Shown one piece after another: positions 10,421-23,418 of a stretch of DNA of 64,000 bases (positions are counted from its first letter, which is position 1; each line of letters starts with the position of its first letter). The notes beneath the pieces are model-generated. The model was not told where the DNA came from. It did not search any database and was given only the letters and a program-made list of their open reading frames with translations. Both the position numbers and the translations under genes were made by a program. Source of the DNA: Salticus scenicus (lineage: Eukaryota > Arthropoda > Arachnida > Araneae > Salticidae). The stretch lies in the NCBI GenBank assembly GCA_963930645.1, contig OZ005657.1:45599153-45663152 (forward strand), written 5' to 3'.

Positions 10421-10727
10421 GATTTTAACAATACTAAAATAATTATATCTAACTGTTCAAATTATCATCCAAGAATTTTCCTGGAAGTCTGGTATACGAA
10501 ACAGCATTTTTCACCGCTTAATGAGGCATGCGCACTCCCCGCAGAATGCGCTGTAATCTCTTAAAAGAGATCTGTTGTTCTTCTCAGCGTTTACTTTTTG
10601 ATGTTTTTACTGATGAGGAGCCTGTAAAAAGCCCAAAAAGTTTAAATTTATGTTTTATGTGTTTTAATGTTTTAAATTGTTATATTTTTTAATGTATATT
10701 GTCTCGATTTTTAATGTAATTAAAATT
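10421..10727 (+). mobile_element. Penelope-like retroelement, 3' end, inverted plus copy
   Basis: This repeats, in the opposite direction, the last part of the minus copy: the C-terminal codons (IFLEVWYTKQHFSPLNEACA) to a stop at about 10562, then the same 3' UTR. The copies stay alignable to a common end near TTTTTAATGTAATTAAAA. The copy is shorter and more diverged, and its hammerhead-like stem is broken. Confidence 0.75.
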
Positions 10728-10861
10728 TAATACAATTGTATGAGACGTAATGATTTTTAAATATTTTAAATATAATGATGGAGTTTGTCGAAAAAATATT
10801 TATTCATTTTAAATTTTTATTTTCCTTTAAATGAAACGTTGTAAAATTTCTTATCTAAGTA

Positions 10862-11290
10862 GCTATCTAGTGGTAGAACGATTTGCGCTTTTGCCTTCAG
10901 ATTTTGGTACCTTGTTCGGCGGACCGGCGGTCGAGCGGTTCTGCGCTCAAAGCTGTTAGACGTGAGGTGCCGAATTCGATCTCAGGTCGCGATAAAACTA
11001 GCCGTTCGAAGTTTTCCATGGTTTTTTCCGAAACTTGCGTAAATACGGGCTAGGTCCGCTTAGAAAAACCCCCACGGAGGGCACTTCCCCTCAGGCCTAA
11101 GACCCTAGTACAGTCAATCGGCCTTAATCCTCACAACCCCAACCAACGCGGTACTTTGTTCGAACTCCGGTTCGGACATAAATTTTCAAAGTGATTCGAA
11201 GGCGTACGTCGCGGTGTAATGGGTCTTAATGTGCAAAACATGACCGTATAGAGACAACTCAAACCCTACCTTAAGTAAGCTTACGGTATA
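10862..11290 (+). mobile_element. tRNA-derived SINE (family B), split by another SINE
   Basis: The left half (10862-10918) has a TAGTGGTAGAACG A-box-like segment. The right half begins with a B-box-like GTTCGAACTCC, and the tail ends with TGTGCAAAACATGACCGTA and CTCAAACCCTACC. The tail matches a second copy at 33470-33645. The two halves are separated by a 231-base SINE inserted at the B box. Confidence 0.7.
10919..11149 (+). mobile_element. tRNA-derived SINE (family A), nested
   Basis: The insert is flanked by 13-base target duplications GGTAC(C/T)TTGTTCG at 10906-10918 and 11150-11162. The head has an A-box-like GGTCGAGCGGTTCTGCGCTC and a decayed B box (GAATTCGATCTC). The body contains CTTGCGTAAATACGGGCTAG and ends in TAATCCTCACAACCCCAACC. 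Other copies lie at 35664-35897, 53105-53275 and 53826-54116. Confidence 0.85.
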
Positions 11291-14200
11291 AGAGGAATAT
11301 ATTCTTGATTTTCATTTTTTGTATTCAGTGGCTAACACGGAGTTTTGTTCCATAAGTCAATAAATCATGCTTCAGTTATACATATAAAAATTTGAAACAA
11401 ATTAAAAAAATATATTCTAAAAGCTTCTTTTTCTTACTGTCGAAGAAACTTAGTATATGTTTCTTACTTTCATCCGTCTCTTCGTGTGTCTGCTCGTATG
11501 TGTCTTTATACTGCAATTTGTCTGCTTCTGTATTAGCAGTTCTATTTTTTATTTTTTTTTTAATATTTTGCCCTTTTTTTTCATGAATTTTTAATATATT
11601 ACTAGGGATTAGTTTCCTGTTGCAAGTGGTTAGCATATTTCTAATGATTTTAAAGAGAGGTGCGAAATAATTTGGTTACATTATAGCTTATGAGCTTTAA
11701 TTTTTTATTGTTAAATTTACTCATGTTAAACTACTTCAAATAGTTTCTCATTAATTTAAAACAGTTTCCAATATAGTGGTAGATTTATAGATATTTATTG
11801 TACTATACATAAGGATATCAAGCTAAAAAATAACCGAGATATCCGGATAAAATTTATTCTGATTACTAAATCATCCTTATGCAAACATAGATGCCAACTT
11901 GTATATTTTAATAGAATTTTAATAGAATATTTCATTTTTATAAATTTTTGTAGAATTTTCTAAGATTAAATAAGGTGAAAATTTTTACTTAGGAAAATGG
12001 TGTTGAAAAAAAAAAAATGCAAGTTAGCAGCTATGTGTACATAATCTTTTAAATTACAGCTGGCTTTTTATGTTAATTTACTTTTCTCAATAAGCGATAG
12101 ATTGAAATAACCTGAATCCATTCTATTCTACAATGACGGTCTTCTGAAGGTCAGGAAATGCTAAGGAAAATGTATAACTCTGGCAGGAGTTATGGCCCAC
12201 GCCATTTTTTTTTTTTTTAGGACACTTTTAGGGATGAAAAAATTCTGCACTTTTTGCTAGCACAATTTTTATACAAAAGAAAATTTATTGCATTTTTACA
12301 ATAATGCGTCGTGATTAAATGGGATAGAGATTATGGCATAAAAATAGCGGTGGCACAAAAAGCGAGAGTGTCTGATACCTGAGAGTGCCCTGGAAAAAAA
12401 GGCGGGGACTATGATCCCTAATCTGTATGGTAACAATGTAGAAAAGTTTCACAATGTAGAGAAGTTTTAAAGAGTAAATTAATTTTAATTAATCTCGATT
12501 ATGTTTTACTAATACTTTAGATTTTAAGTTACTTTTCGTATTTTTCACTGACTGAGAACTATTGTGAACAATTTCAAATTGAATGGAACTTGTACATGCT
12601 TTTCAGTTTAACTACTCTATAAAAATTTTGAGAGCTTATAATTTGGCGTTACTATAGACAGACGTGGAAAACATTTATACTTAGGACTATGAATGCATTA
12701 TACAGATCAATACGAACCTATTACGATCCGGTTGAAATAAATCTGACCAAACCAAATTTGATGTGCAGTTAAATTGCTGCAACTGACAAATACATATAAA
12801 ATACTTTATACTCGGTAGTAAAAGTAATAGCAGTTAACCAGTATGAAAATTGAAAATATATATTAAGCAGTCTCTGAATGTGTATAGTTTTCAAAAATAA
12901 TAGGTATAGTTTTCAATACAGGGACTCCCAAATTTTTTCTAATGCAACAGTTTCACTCTAATGTTGAACAATATATTACGATAGTGCGTGATACGCGATT
13001 TGTTTCTTGTTTTATTCTTGAATACAGTTCAAGCTAGAATATATATTTATATATATATATATATATATATTTAAAAATCTAAGTCACCGCAAATGATGTC
13101 TGTTTTAATAAGATGGGGGAAATAATAAACAGTTTTATAAAACACAAAAAATAACTATGAAATTGAAGATAGGTAATAAATGGACAACATAATGGAGATG
13201 ACACGTAAAATTTATAACTGTTCAGTATCAGTTTGGGTTTGATATTCACGGTTATACTTTTACGCATTTTAAGTATTTTTTCCATTATCATTCTGGCATA
13301 TGTAATACATACGTACACATATATATATATATATATATATAATTTTTATAATTAAAATGAAAAGAATGAGAACGAAAAATAGACAGTCGAAAAAATCACC
13401 ACAAAAACCTACAAATGCCAATTAGGTTACTAGTTAACGTGGATTGATTTAATTATTTCATAAATTTGAACTGTGAAATTATTTTTTTAGTATATTAATA
13501 ACAGTAGTATAATAATATTATAGTTAATATTATAGTTAATAGTTTAGTATAATAATATTAATTTATTTTAGTATATATAATAATTTACTTCCTTTAATAT
13601 TTTTAAGTTAATTAAGATTATAACACCTGCAGAAAACCTGTAAAAGAAGGATCTTGCAATGTAATGCTGTAGAAAAAAAGGATCTAGTAAAGGATAGTAT
13701 TATAAGGGGGAAAAATTGAGCTTATAATAATGAAATGAACCATAGAAGTTGAGATTAGCAAAAGATTTTCGGACCATAGCATAAAATTTAGATTGAATAT
13801 TTAAAAAAAAAGTTCAAAATGCGACAGGACTTCATCATGAGCTATCCCTAATAGCATTGAGCAGAGAAATGCAGGTTTTCTGTTTCTGGTAAGCAATATT
13901 ACGCAAAATACCAAAAGATAGCTCAAACCTACAACAAAATATTACCTTGAAATGAACCAAATGAAATAAATACAGTATACATGCTGAAATTTTATCATTG
14001 AAATTTTCACCAGAATAAAGTATTGAAATCAGAACTGGAGTAATGGAACGTCGTAGTTTAAAATCTAGCAGTTACGAAGTTGAGTTGTAGCGTTCTAGGT
14101 TAACAGTTAAAAATAATTTTAAAATAATATATATTTAATAAAACTTCATTGTTTCTTTTTGTTTAAGTATAATCTGAATGAACTTTCTTGAGTATTATAT

Positions 14201-16756
14201 ATATACTATATGTAATGTCACTCTCTATTCTTAATAAGAACCTTCTTATTTAAGTTCGTTGTAGATGGACATCATTATTTATTTCAATTTTTTATTTGCG
14301 AGTTTTTTCTGGGGATCGTGTTTCAGTGATTAGAATGGTTGTTTTAATATCTTTATTAAAACTGTTAGTGGTTAATGTTTTCATATATTTGTTAAAGATG
14401 TAACTGGTTGTTTTTAATTTAGTTATTTATTTTATTTCTTGCGGATTACGGTAGCATTTTATATTGTATTTTTCTACATTCTACTACTTTGTTAACATAT
14501 ATGTATATATATAATTTTTGAGTGTGCCAGTTTTAACATATACAGAAATTAAATTAATTTGTCCAGTTAATTTTTAATTTATATTTTGCCTCCAACTTAT
14601 TTTTCTTTACCCATAACCACTACTAACTAACATAATTTATAGTTTTTCCATTTAGTCATTATAGATACATCTGAAACTTTTAAGCGAGACCGTTATAAGG
14701 AAAAAATAAATTTGAATAATTAAAAGCTAATGAGAAACCATTTGCTATTTCGCATTTTCAACTCATTAAAAATATTCATTGTTTATACATAGTCAAGCTT
14801 TTCCTTAAAACTACTAAAAATAGTTTTTAATTACTTTGAAATTAGTAGAAAATGTTTGTTATTTTCAGATAGTTATTGTTATTAAATTTAAATTGAATAT
14901 TTATAAATGGGAAAAAAAAAAAAAAAAAACTTCCCTGCTTCGAAATAAAATTTACATGTATGTTTAAAAAAAGGTGTTACCTGATCCCCTACTCTTCACC
15001 TCTTTCCCCCCTCTAAAAAAAGGAAAATCCCTTTTCTAGTATCCTATGAAACAGGAACCCTAAAGTATGTGTTCCCTTTGTTGAAGAGATTTGCTCCCCA
15101 AAATCGCTTGTATTTTGTGATCCGTAACCATGACAACGAACTGCTGCATTCCATTTTTTCATCCAGTTTAATTATTTTTCTGTGGTATGTATTGAGAAAG
15201 GTGAAGCATCCTTCCCACGTAAAATGAAATCAAAATTAGATTTCATAATATACATCTTCTATACTCTCAAATAACACATTTTTTCTTTCTTTTTTCTCTT
15301 TATAAATTTTATAGTACGGTTAATGAAAAATGAATCTTTTAATGAATTCATTTATATGAACAACTGAAGATTCACTTTTATAAACAATACTGTATTATTT
15401 TAAAGTAATTTGAACTATTTCGTAATATAGGCTTATATCTCTGGTTTATACTCTAAAATAATACTTTTTTTTTTTCACTTTTTTTCCTGAATTTATTATT
15501 TTGGTTTAGGAAAAATAATTCCTTATTTATTCAGACATAATCAAATGTTATTTCACATATGTGTATGAACATCTGTTATTGCTGAATTAGTTTATCGTTA
15601 TTTGACTTTTCTTAATAAGTAGATCTCAAAGTTATGGTTAGATAATTAAAGCTTAAAATACGGACCTTCTAGAAAAATATAATACATAGCATGCATGCAC
15701 GGTTCATGCAGTCCTTATTTTACGCTACCACTAATTTTTAACAGTAATTTCTGTCAAAAATAAGCTTATAAGTTTAAATAAAATTTTATAGTGGAAGAGT
15801 CTTTACAAAAGGGCGGTAAGAACGATCCCTGGAATATTCAGTTAAGTTTGTATGATTCAAACGTATTATACAAATTTATACATATAAAATTGATTGGTAC
15901 AATATCAAATATATAATAAAAATCTATTCTTTTCTATATTTTTTTAACCTAGATATCATAATTTACAATTCTGAAAAAATCGACAATATCTCTTATAAGA
16001 AGCTTGTAGAAGATGATTACTATTTATAGTAAGAATAAAGTTTCCTTAAAAGGCATTCTGTATGAAATAATGCTTACTAAATCAAAAATGTCTAAAAATA
16101 TCGCAGACAGATTTTTCACAAAGGCAAAATGTTAGACACTTAAATTTTCCATAATAATGCTTTTTCCATATATTTAATAATCTTTGAAGGCAACAGAAAA
16201 AGGTTAAAAAGAAATATTTTCATAAATTATTTTTCTATCAAAATCAATTTATAAAATAATGTGGTTTGATCAAGCCCTGAAGTATGTTTAGTGGATCTTT
16301 ATAATAGTTGTAGCATATTAAAGTGACATCAAAGTTGTCTCATGGCGAAGTTGCAAAGTGACAAAGTGTGCGATGATATCCACTATCAACTAGACGTTAT
16401 GTGAACTAGAAGTTATTTTGTCACTTTTATAAATGTTTAACTTGATTTCTCAAATCTTTACAAATAATAATAATAATAAATAATAATAATAAACGGACAC
16501 TTTAAAATACTTTTTTTTTCTGAACAGCTTTATTTTGAATGAGTTTTGATAAACTATATACTTTACTACATATTTTTATGTATTACCAGTTAAAAAAAAA
16601 AAAAAAAAAAAAAAAAAGTATGGACTATCTGTCCACGATTAACACATTATCAGCTTCTTCATAAGCTTGTTTCTGTTTTCTTTTTGTTGGAAAATTCTTT
16701 GGAACAAAGAGGGCATATCTTAACATATAGGGAAATGTCTCTTGTTAGGGCATTCT
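11291..16756. other. Long AT-rich stretch without recognised gene
   Basis: I see only simple repeats: TA runs at about 13041-13070 and 13318-13341, poly-A at about 14911-14929 and 16594-16617, and AAT repeats near 16466-16490. A hAT-like end (CAGGGACTCCCAAATTTTTTC) lies at about 12919-12940 without a visible partner. A near-consensus X-box lies at 15124-15137. Open frames here are short and low-complexity. Confidence 0.6.
15124..15137. promoter_or_regulatory. X-box-like (RFX) motif
   Basis: GTAACCATGACAAC fits the degenerate X-box bound by RFX factors (two half sites around AT). There is no gene next to it, so it may be chance. Confidence 0.25.
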
Positions 16757-17820
16757 GCGGTTATGGGCACCCCACCATATCTTTTAACAAAAAGCAAATA
16801 TGGTGGATTTGAGTACTATCAAACATATATTGTGACAGTACACAGTGTTTGTGCTAACACCGAAGTGAATAGATGCCTTTTCTTATTAAGTGCAAGCATC
16901 GAAAAAAAAAAAAACTGATAAAAAGCAACAGTGATTTGTGAATATTTTGAGAATGCGATAAATCGAAGTAAATTAATTCAAAAATGTAAATGCAAGGTAT
17001 ATTTATGCAGTATATTCTCTATATTTTGTGATGCAATATCGAATTCAGCCAGAATGTGGACTTAAAATTGCTTTTTCTTCCATTATAAAATTGACAGACA
17101 TTCCGGGTTGCGAACACCTTCATGTCACCGGTTGTGGGTACACTTGTTTTTTCATTTAAAACGCGTGTTTTACTGTCAAATATGGTCGTTTATATCAAAA
17201 TAATATATTTTATTAGTGTTTTTATGTATGTTTAGGCTTTTTTAGCAATGTCAACTGCGAAAAAGTCAACCGATCCAAAAGAAATGGGTTTTAATGCGTT
17301 GGTTTTAAGCCACAGGTTTTAAGCCATTTAGGATTGCTTAGTGGATAAGAAATCCATAAAATCGACTGCACGAGAATATGGACTTCCTTGCAGCATCTGA
17401 GTCCCTCCAGAAGAAGCATGGAGAAAGTAAAGCAACACCACCTTTCAAAGTATCGGCCAAATGCGCTAAAAATTGGAGTCTCAACAATCTCATGATATTG
17501 ACTTCTGTGTCATCTGTTTGAAGCACTTGCCACTGTGTCTAACAAGAGCCATCTCAATCAAATGCAACGAGTGTAATCGTCTGGTGCATTTGAAGTGTGT
17601 TAATATATATGCAAATTATTATTATTATTTTTTTTTTTTTTTTTTTGCAGGCATTGCGCTTCTGATTTGGAGGACGAAGAAGATGACGAATAAAATTGGA
17701 AAATTGCCATTTTCTGTTATTTTTATAAAAGGAATAAATTTTGTTGTTTTCTGTATTTCTGGTAGTTTTTCTTATTATTTATCATTTTTAGCGGATTTTT
17801 AAAGTGTGCCCACAACGGTA

Positions 17821-17857
<37 letters not shown>

Positions 17858-18035
17858 AAAATGACCATTTTACAATATTGGTAATAATTTTTTTCTGGTT
17901 GACGGAATCAATACAATTACTTAATCAAATATTAGCTAAGGGCGTTAGGTTAAGTTTCCATTGGTATACATATGTTTGCATAATATCTACTGTATCAAAA
18001 GTTATAAGCCAAAATCAAAACTGTGCCTACAACCG
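16757..18035 (+). mobile_element. pogo-like DNA transposon remnant with doubled ends
   Basis: Two sets of similar inverted ends are present. The inner pair is CCGGTTGTGGGTACACTTG at 17128-17146 and its partner at 17801-17819. The outer pair is GCGGTTATGGGCACCCCA at about 16757-16774 and its partner near 18015-18035. The inner pair encloses the transposase remnant. The structure could be one element nested in a relative, or a copy with duplicated ends. Confidence 0.5.
17248..17691 (+). pseudogene. pogo-like transposase, internally deleted, with C-terminal PHD-type finger
   Basis: An N-terminal DNA-binding piece reads LVDKKSIKSTAREYGLPC, like the helix-turn-helix of pogo/Tigger transposases. 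The sequence then jumps to the C-terminal end, so the whole DDE catalytic domain is missing. The C-terminal piece has FCVICLKHLP, IKCNECNRLVHLKC and, after a probable intron ending in poly-T plus CAG at 17650, HCASDLEDEEDDE and a stop. The spacing of Cys and His is that of a PHD finger. Several stops and frame changes make it non-functional. Confidence 0.65.
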
Positions 18036-18154
18036 AAGATATTCCCCTGCTTTTCAATAACGAGCCGATAATATTCACGAGATACTTTTACACATTTTTA
18101 CTTTAGAAAGGGCTATTTTAATTTACACTAATTGTCACTTAATATGCAAACTTA

Positions 18155-18193
18155 CAGTCGGCAGCAAGATTATTGAAGCACACATCCCACATT

Positions 18194-18237
<44 letters not shown>

Positions 18238-18437
18238 CGCTGATTTTTATCATCAACTTACTTTTTTAAATAAACAGTATAAGACTAAGATCATGATTCG
18301 ACAAATATATACATAATAAAACAGTGTTAGGGGCCCATCTTTTAAATAGGAATTATTGGAGCCGACAATAATTCCTATAATTCCTTCAATAATAATTTCT
18401 CCGACAATAATTCCTTCAATAATTTTGCTGCCGACTG
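18155..18437. mobile_element. Foldback MITE, CAGTCGGCAGCA family
   Basis: Ends CAGTCGGCAGCAAGATTATT and the matching complement near 18418-18437 are flanked by TA on both sides. An internal TA run has expanded. Two shorter relatives lie at 53882-54086 and 54246-54458. Confidence 0.8.
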
Positions 18438-18659
18438 TATTACACTCACAGATCTATTAACTGAAACTTGCTTATAGTAATAGAAAAACACTTTATTTTT
18501 GTATTCGAAAATAATCATGCTAAAACAACTTCTGAACTTAAAAATACGTAAGATTGTTTCACTTTCTAAAATATTAAATAAAAGTAAAATTAGTCCTTAT
18601 TAAAGAACAAAAAAATTATTAAACTAACGAGATATTCGCCTTAAAAAACCAGTTGTTTT

Positions 18660-18890
18660 AAGATTTTTGATGTCATCATCTCTTATTTTAAACTTTCTTT
18701 TTTATCTTTTTAAAGCAGAAAAATCTCACAGGGTTAAATCGGGTAGATGGAGAGTGTGGCATCTGGTCGACGGACACTGCTGCGCCCGGCTTGACATTAT
18801 CGTGCAGCAAAATTTTCGTTTGAGGACAAAAACATTGGGTCGTTTCTTACGCATTTTGTCAAATACATGAATAATCTCCTAGTGCTTCAT
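18660..18890 (-). pseudogene. mariner-like transposase fragment
   Basis: On the minus strand the frame reads KILLHDNVKPGAA, then MPHSP and a stretch matching the PDL-NP-DFFLF end of mariner enzymes with substitutions (FNPVRFFCFKKIKKK). Only the second catalytic Asp and its surroundings are clear. No inverted ends are seen. Confidence 0.5.
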
Positions 18891-19097
18891 GATTCTAGAA
18901 GTAATTTGGTCATCTTGATGTTTGTCAATATAGAAGAACACAAAAATAAACATAAAAAAATGTAAATACAAATTTGGTATCATTTTAATGGTTAATATCT
19001 AATAAATATGGTAAATATTTATTTTTTTTATCAAGAGAGATTTTTATTTTTTGCTGCACAGTTTATTGCCACTATTTATTAAACAAATTTTCTATAT

Positions 19098-19287
19098 CAG
19101 CGTGCTGCCACAGGCGACTTTTTTTTATATTCTTTTTGTACCACTCTTTCTAAAAAATAAAATTTATAATATATGTTCGCAGGTAAATCTGCAGTTTGTC
19201 CGTATAAATTTATTATAAATTTTATGTTACGGAAATAGTGGTACGCAAAATAATAATAATAATAAAGTCGCCTGTGGCAGCGTTGTA
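19098..19287. mobile_element. MITE, GCTGCCACAGGCGAC family
   Basis: Inverted ends GCTGCCACAGGCGACTTT (left, from about 19104) and AAAGTCGCCTGTGGCAGC (right, to 19281) enclose about 150 bases. A second copy with the same interior (AGGTAAATCTG, ATTTATTATAAATTTTAT, GGAAATAGTGGTACG) is at 58469-58647. Confidence 0.8.
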
Positions 19288-19382
19288 TCACAAAGTTTCC
19301 AGTGTTAATACGCAGATATTTAATCTTGTTAATGTTGTGTAAAAGCATACTATGGCCGACTTTTTCAGAGAAATCAAGCCAC

Positions 19383-19420
<38 letters not shown>

Positions 19421-20152
19421 CAGCTTAACAATATTCTTTTCTACTCAGACTCAGACAACTATAGAAGTAAATATTTTGTCTCTTCAAAATATCAAATGTT
19501 CACGATCATTCTTAAAATTTTTGTTTTTCATTCTTGAAAAGCAGTACGTATATTCATTTGTCAAAAAGGAGCTTTAATGTAGGCGTTGCTAAAAACAAAA
19601 TGAAGATGTTGTTTCAAACAATTTCTGCTTTACGATTCTGTGTATACTTTTGACATTTTTAAAAATGTTTTACAATCAGCTATAAACTGTAGCTAAAAAA
19701 CATGAATTATGAAACATATGATATCTTTAAAGTGCATTCAAATCCTACGTTGTAAAAGAAAATTTAAGCTTCTTAAAACCAATTCCTTTCTATTTCTAAT
19801 AACTTTTTTACTATAAAACAGAACTTTTAAATTAAAAAAAAAATTAAAAAAGACTAATAATAACTTTTAACAAAAAACTATAAATTATCCACACATCATT
19901 AATGCATTTTAATGTAGGGCTTTCAAAAATTTATGAATGTGAATGAATTAAAATTTGATGTTTCGCAAAAGTGTAAGGTATTTTTAGTAATTTAAATAGT
20001 TATATTTGTGCGAAAAATAGTGAAATAATTTGTTTATTTTATAATTTATTTTATAATTTCTTTATCTTTCATAAAAAAAAGTATGACCAATAAATAAAGA
20101 AGCTAATATAAAAATAGTCTGTAATAAAATTAAATCAGTTAAAAAATATATA
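19288..20152. other. AT-rich stretch without gene
   Basis: It contains a poly-A run of about 33 bases at 19386-19418. No coding sequence or element end is recognised. Confidence 0.6.
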
Positions 20153-20208
20153 TACAGGGTGTCCCAGCTAAGATGTTACAAACTTCGAGGAGATGTAGGG
20201 CACACCTA

Positions 20209-21923
20209 CAGTAATGGATAAAATTGTGGAAACCTTTTGAAAAAAGTTGATTTTAGTGGTTTGATGTCTAATAACACCACTTTTTTTTTGTACCAATACT
20301 ATAAAATTATGTATCATTGGAAAGATAATTTAATCAAGATTGTAAAGCAATAATATTCAATAATAGTTTTTTAATAGAACAGCATTTATAAAGAAGAAAG
20401 GGGATGAAAAGTGTGATACATAGAAAAAATGAGATATACAAAAATTTTCACCATACCAGTTAATACTTAGTTGGGTAACCTTTAGCTTTAATTACGGCCT
20501 TACAGCGCTTTCCCATGGAGTGAATGAACTTCTTTAGTTCTGCAGCTGTTATAAAATGAAACCAAGATTGCATTAGTGCTTCTGTTAATTGGGTTGCTGG
20601 GTTGTTTTTGTCTAACAAGCTTCTTTAGCCGGCTCCATAGATTTTCGATAGGGTTAAGGTTTGGGCTATTCCTAGGTCATTCCAGCAGTTGAATATGATT
20701 ATCTTGAAACCACTTCTTGCACACACCAGCAGCATGACATGGATCTGAATCCTGCTGAAATATAAATGCTTCATTATCTTGGAAAAGATCACGTGCAAAA
20801 GGCAAAAGCTTGGACCCAAGTATTTCATTTATGTATCTTCGGACATTTATATTCCCATCGATCCCGCCAATTCTGCATGTCATACAACCCCAAATCATAA
20901 TACTAACTGGGTGTTTCACGGTAGGTGCAATGCTCTCAGGATGGACATCTTCTCCAATTCTTCTCCATACGTATTTTATACCATCACGACCAAACAGAGA
21001 GGTTTTGGTCTCATCACTCCAAATTACTCTGTTCCATTGTTCTGTTGTCCAGTTAACATGAGCTTTAGCCTAGTTTAATATTTTCAACCTTTGTTTCAGA
21101 TACAAAAATGGCTTTTTCCGTGGAATTCTAGCGTTTAGATCAAATTCATGCAGTCTGCGTCGAACAGTCCTTGCACTTACCGTCACATTGCATTGCTACA
21201 TTTCCCCTTGTATGCACCGAGATGATTTTTTTTCTGTCACCGAGGCACAGTCTTTTATTTCTTCTATCATCACTTGTTGTTGTGCACCTTTTTCTGCCTT
21301 TACCAGTCTGGTTTTCTAACGACTGAGTCTCCTTGTACCTCTTCAAAAATTTAGAAATGCCACCTTTGGTTAAGTTTCTCCCAATATTTCTTCTAATTTC
21401 TTCATAACTGTAGCCTTGTTCACTTAATGTTACGATTTTACATCGCTTTCTAGGTGACCAGTCAACTCTTTGCGCAATTTCTTTAATTTTATATTGATCA
21501 TTTTTTTTTTATTACGTTTCACAAGCTCACTAGTAAATCAAAAAGCACAAAACAAAAAACCAACGTGATAGCAATTACAATACACACTGATAAATGTCCT
21601 GTGACCTGTTGGTTCATTGCCAGAACAAGATGACATCTGATTGGCTCTGTTAACACTCATGCTCATTGGTTACATTCAAACGAAGGACAGCTACTTCCTA
21701 TAAACATAACCAAGCTGTGCTTCTTTTTTCTGGTTATTTGGCTATAACTTTTGATATAATACAGATAATTGAACAAATGTTATTGATTTAAAATCTTGAT
21801 TAAATTACCTTTCCAATGATATATAATTTTATAGTAATGGTACAAAAAAAAGTGGTGTTGTTAGACATCAAACCACTAAAATCAACTTTTTACAAAAGGT
21901 TTCCACAATTTTGTTCACTACTG
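20209..21923 (-). mobile_element. Tc1-family transposon nested in the DD41D mariner
   Basis: The element is 1715 bases, with inverted repeats of about 150 bases (CAGTAATGGATAAAATTGTG at the left), flanked by TA at 20207-20208 and 21924-21925. The transposase is on the minus strand. Confidence 0.92.
20490..21523 (-). pseudogene. Tc1 transposase, multiply broken
   Basis: On the minus strand, fragments in several frames line up with a Tc1 enzyme. A helix-turn-helix region contains SEQGYSYEEI and ISKFLKRYKETQSLENQTGK. The catalytic region has VIWSDET-like sequence near 21025, MKHPVSIMIWGCM (20919 onward) and FIFQQDSDPCHAAGVCKKWF. After a frameshift near 20680 it has NSPNLNPIENLW. The DDE residues are still present but at least three frameshifts or stops interrupt the frame. 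Confidence 0.88.
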
Positions 21924-22217
21924 TAGATGCCTCGGAATCATATAGGAATGTCGGGTCGGAAACGTCTTCCTAACACAGTAACAGCATTGAAAAAGCTAGT
22001 TCACACAAAGCTGATTCTTAGGACCGGATTTGCGAGAGTGGTGCCAGTGTATAAGACGGTAGGGTTCTGGCGCAAAGTTTTTCGAGAGAGTGTTAAAGAG
22101 ATATCCATATCTCACGTGGAGAGTTGAACTATACGCCAGAGGGACTCTACGATAAAAAGGAGTCGAGCTGATAAGAAGCTGCGTTCCGCATTCGCACACA
22201 GACAGAGAAGCTGTCGG

Positions 22218-23418
22218 ATGGCAGAGTACACGAACTCAGAGAAAGCAAGTATGCTGCTGGGATACGGGGACGTAAACTATAATGGTTGAACCGCTCAGAG
22301 GTTTTACTCCCAAAGATTTTATTAAAACCCGAATAAACTACTACGTCAGAAACGCTAAAGAAAAATATTTGAGATGCATACAGCTGTTTCGGTAGCATTA
22401 AGCGTACCGTCTTTAGTGCAAAAAGAATTCTGAATCTGGAGAAGTGCTCGCCCGAAGGTTTTAGTTGAGACGATTTGCGTGCCTACACCAGCAATTATGT
22501 GACAGCGACTCTTTCCATAAGGCCACACGTAATCGTGATCGAACGATACGTACGCAAGCAAAGGTAGGAACAGTGCTAGCTCTGCTAGAGAGCACTTCCA
22601 GTAGAAGCCCACGAGGTATCGCGAATGAAATAAAGATTTCACACAACAGGGTGTAGAGGATTTTGAATAGCTATGGTATGCATCCATATCACTTACAGCG
22701 CGTCTAGTTACTGAAGAATGTGACATTCAACTTTGACGGGTTTTTCCACATTAGCAGTTGCAGAAACAAACTGCAAATTCTCGTTTCCCATCCTCCATGT
22801 TGCTCCCAGATGAGGCGTATTTCACGAGAGAGGCTATTTTAAATACTCATAACAACCATGCGTGGATGGTGATGAATCCACATGCGGTACGTACTCTGGC
22901 TGCATAGACATGTTTTATGGTAAACGTATGTGCCGGCATTTTAGGGGATCGCCTCGTCGGACCATGTCTGTTGCCTGATCTGCTGAAAGGTGCAGACTAC
23001 TGGATATTCTTGGAACAAGCATTAACAGAATTATTGGAGAAATCACATGTTTCCACTGAGACGATGCATCCTTCTCTGTGGTACCAGCATGATGGAGCAC
23101 CTGTACATTTCAAGCTTTCTGTACGTGACCATTTGAATGCAACATCTGGCCAACGATGGATCGGTCGTGGTAGTCCAGTAAATCGGTCTACCTTATCGCC
23201 AGACTTATCACGTATGGATTACTTCTTATAGAAAATGTAAAATCCCTTGCTTACGAAATTCCCGTTGACAGAGCCAAGGACTTTATAGCACACATAATTG
23301 CAGTTGCTGGGGAAAACTAGGACACTCCTGCATAGTTTGAGAATGTTCAAACTTCAATGCAGCGAAGATGTGAGGACTGCATCACATGCAAGTGCTGCCA
23401 ATTCTAACACCTCGTTTT
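22218..23418 (+). pseudogene. DD41D mariner transposase, broken
   Basis: The protein starts MAEYTNSEKASMLL, followed by frame changes through the DNA-binding half (GTVLALLESTSSRSPRGIAN, ISHNRV). The catalytic half has LPDEAYFTREAILNTHNNHA, then from 22917 VCAGILGDRLVGPCLLPDLL, YQHDGAPVHF and SPDLSRMDYF. Counting from the Asp in HDGAP to the Asp in RMDYF gives 41 residues between them, so the triad is DD41D, the spacing known for the rosa group of mariners. The final exon-like tail is out of frame. Several stops show it is dead. Confidence 0.82.

Noticed and set aside
12919..12940. Complete hAT element
   Set aside because: Only one hAT-like end is visible and no 8-base duplication or partner end could be found.
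17806..18060. Open frame with poly-Phe start
   Set aside because: It is driven by a poly-T run next to the pogo end and has no motif.
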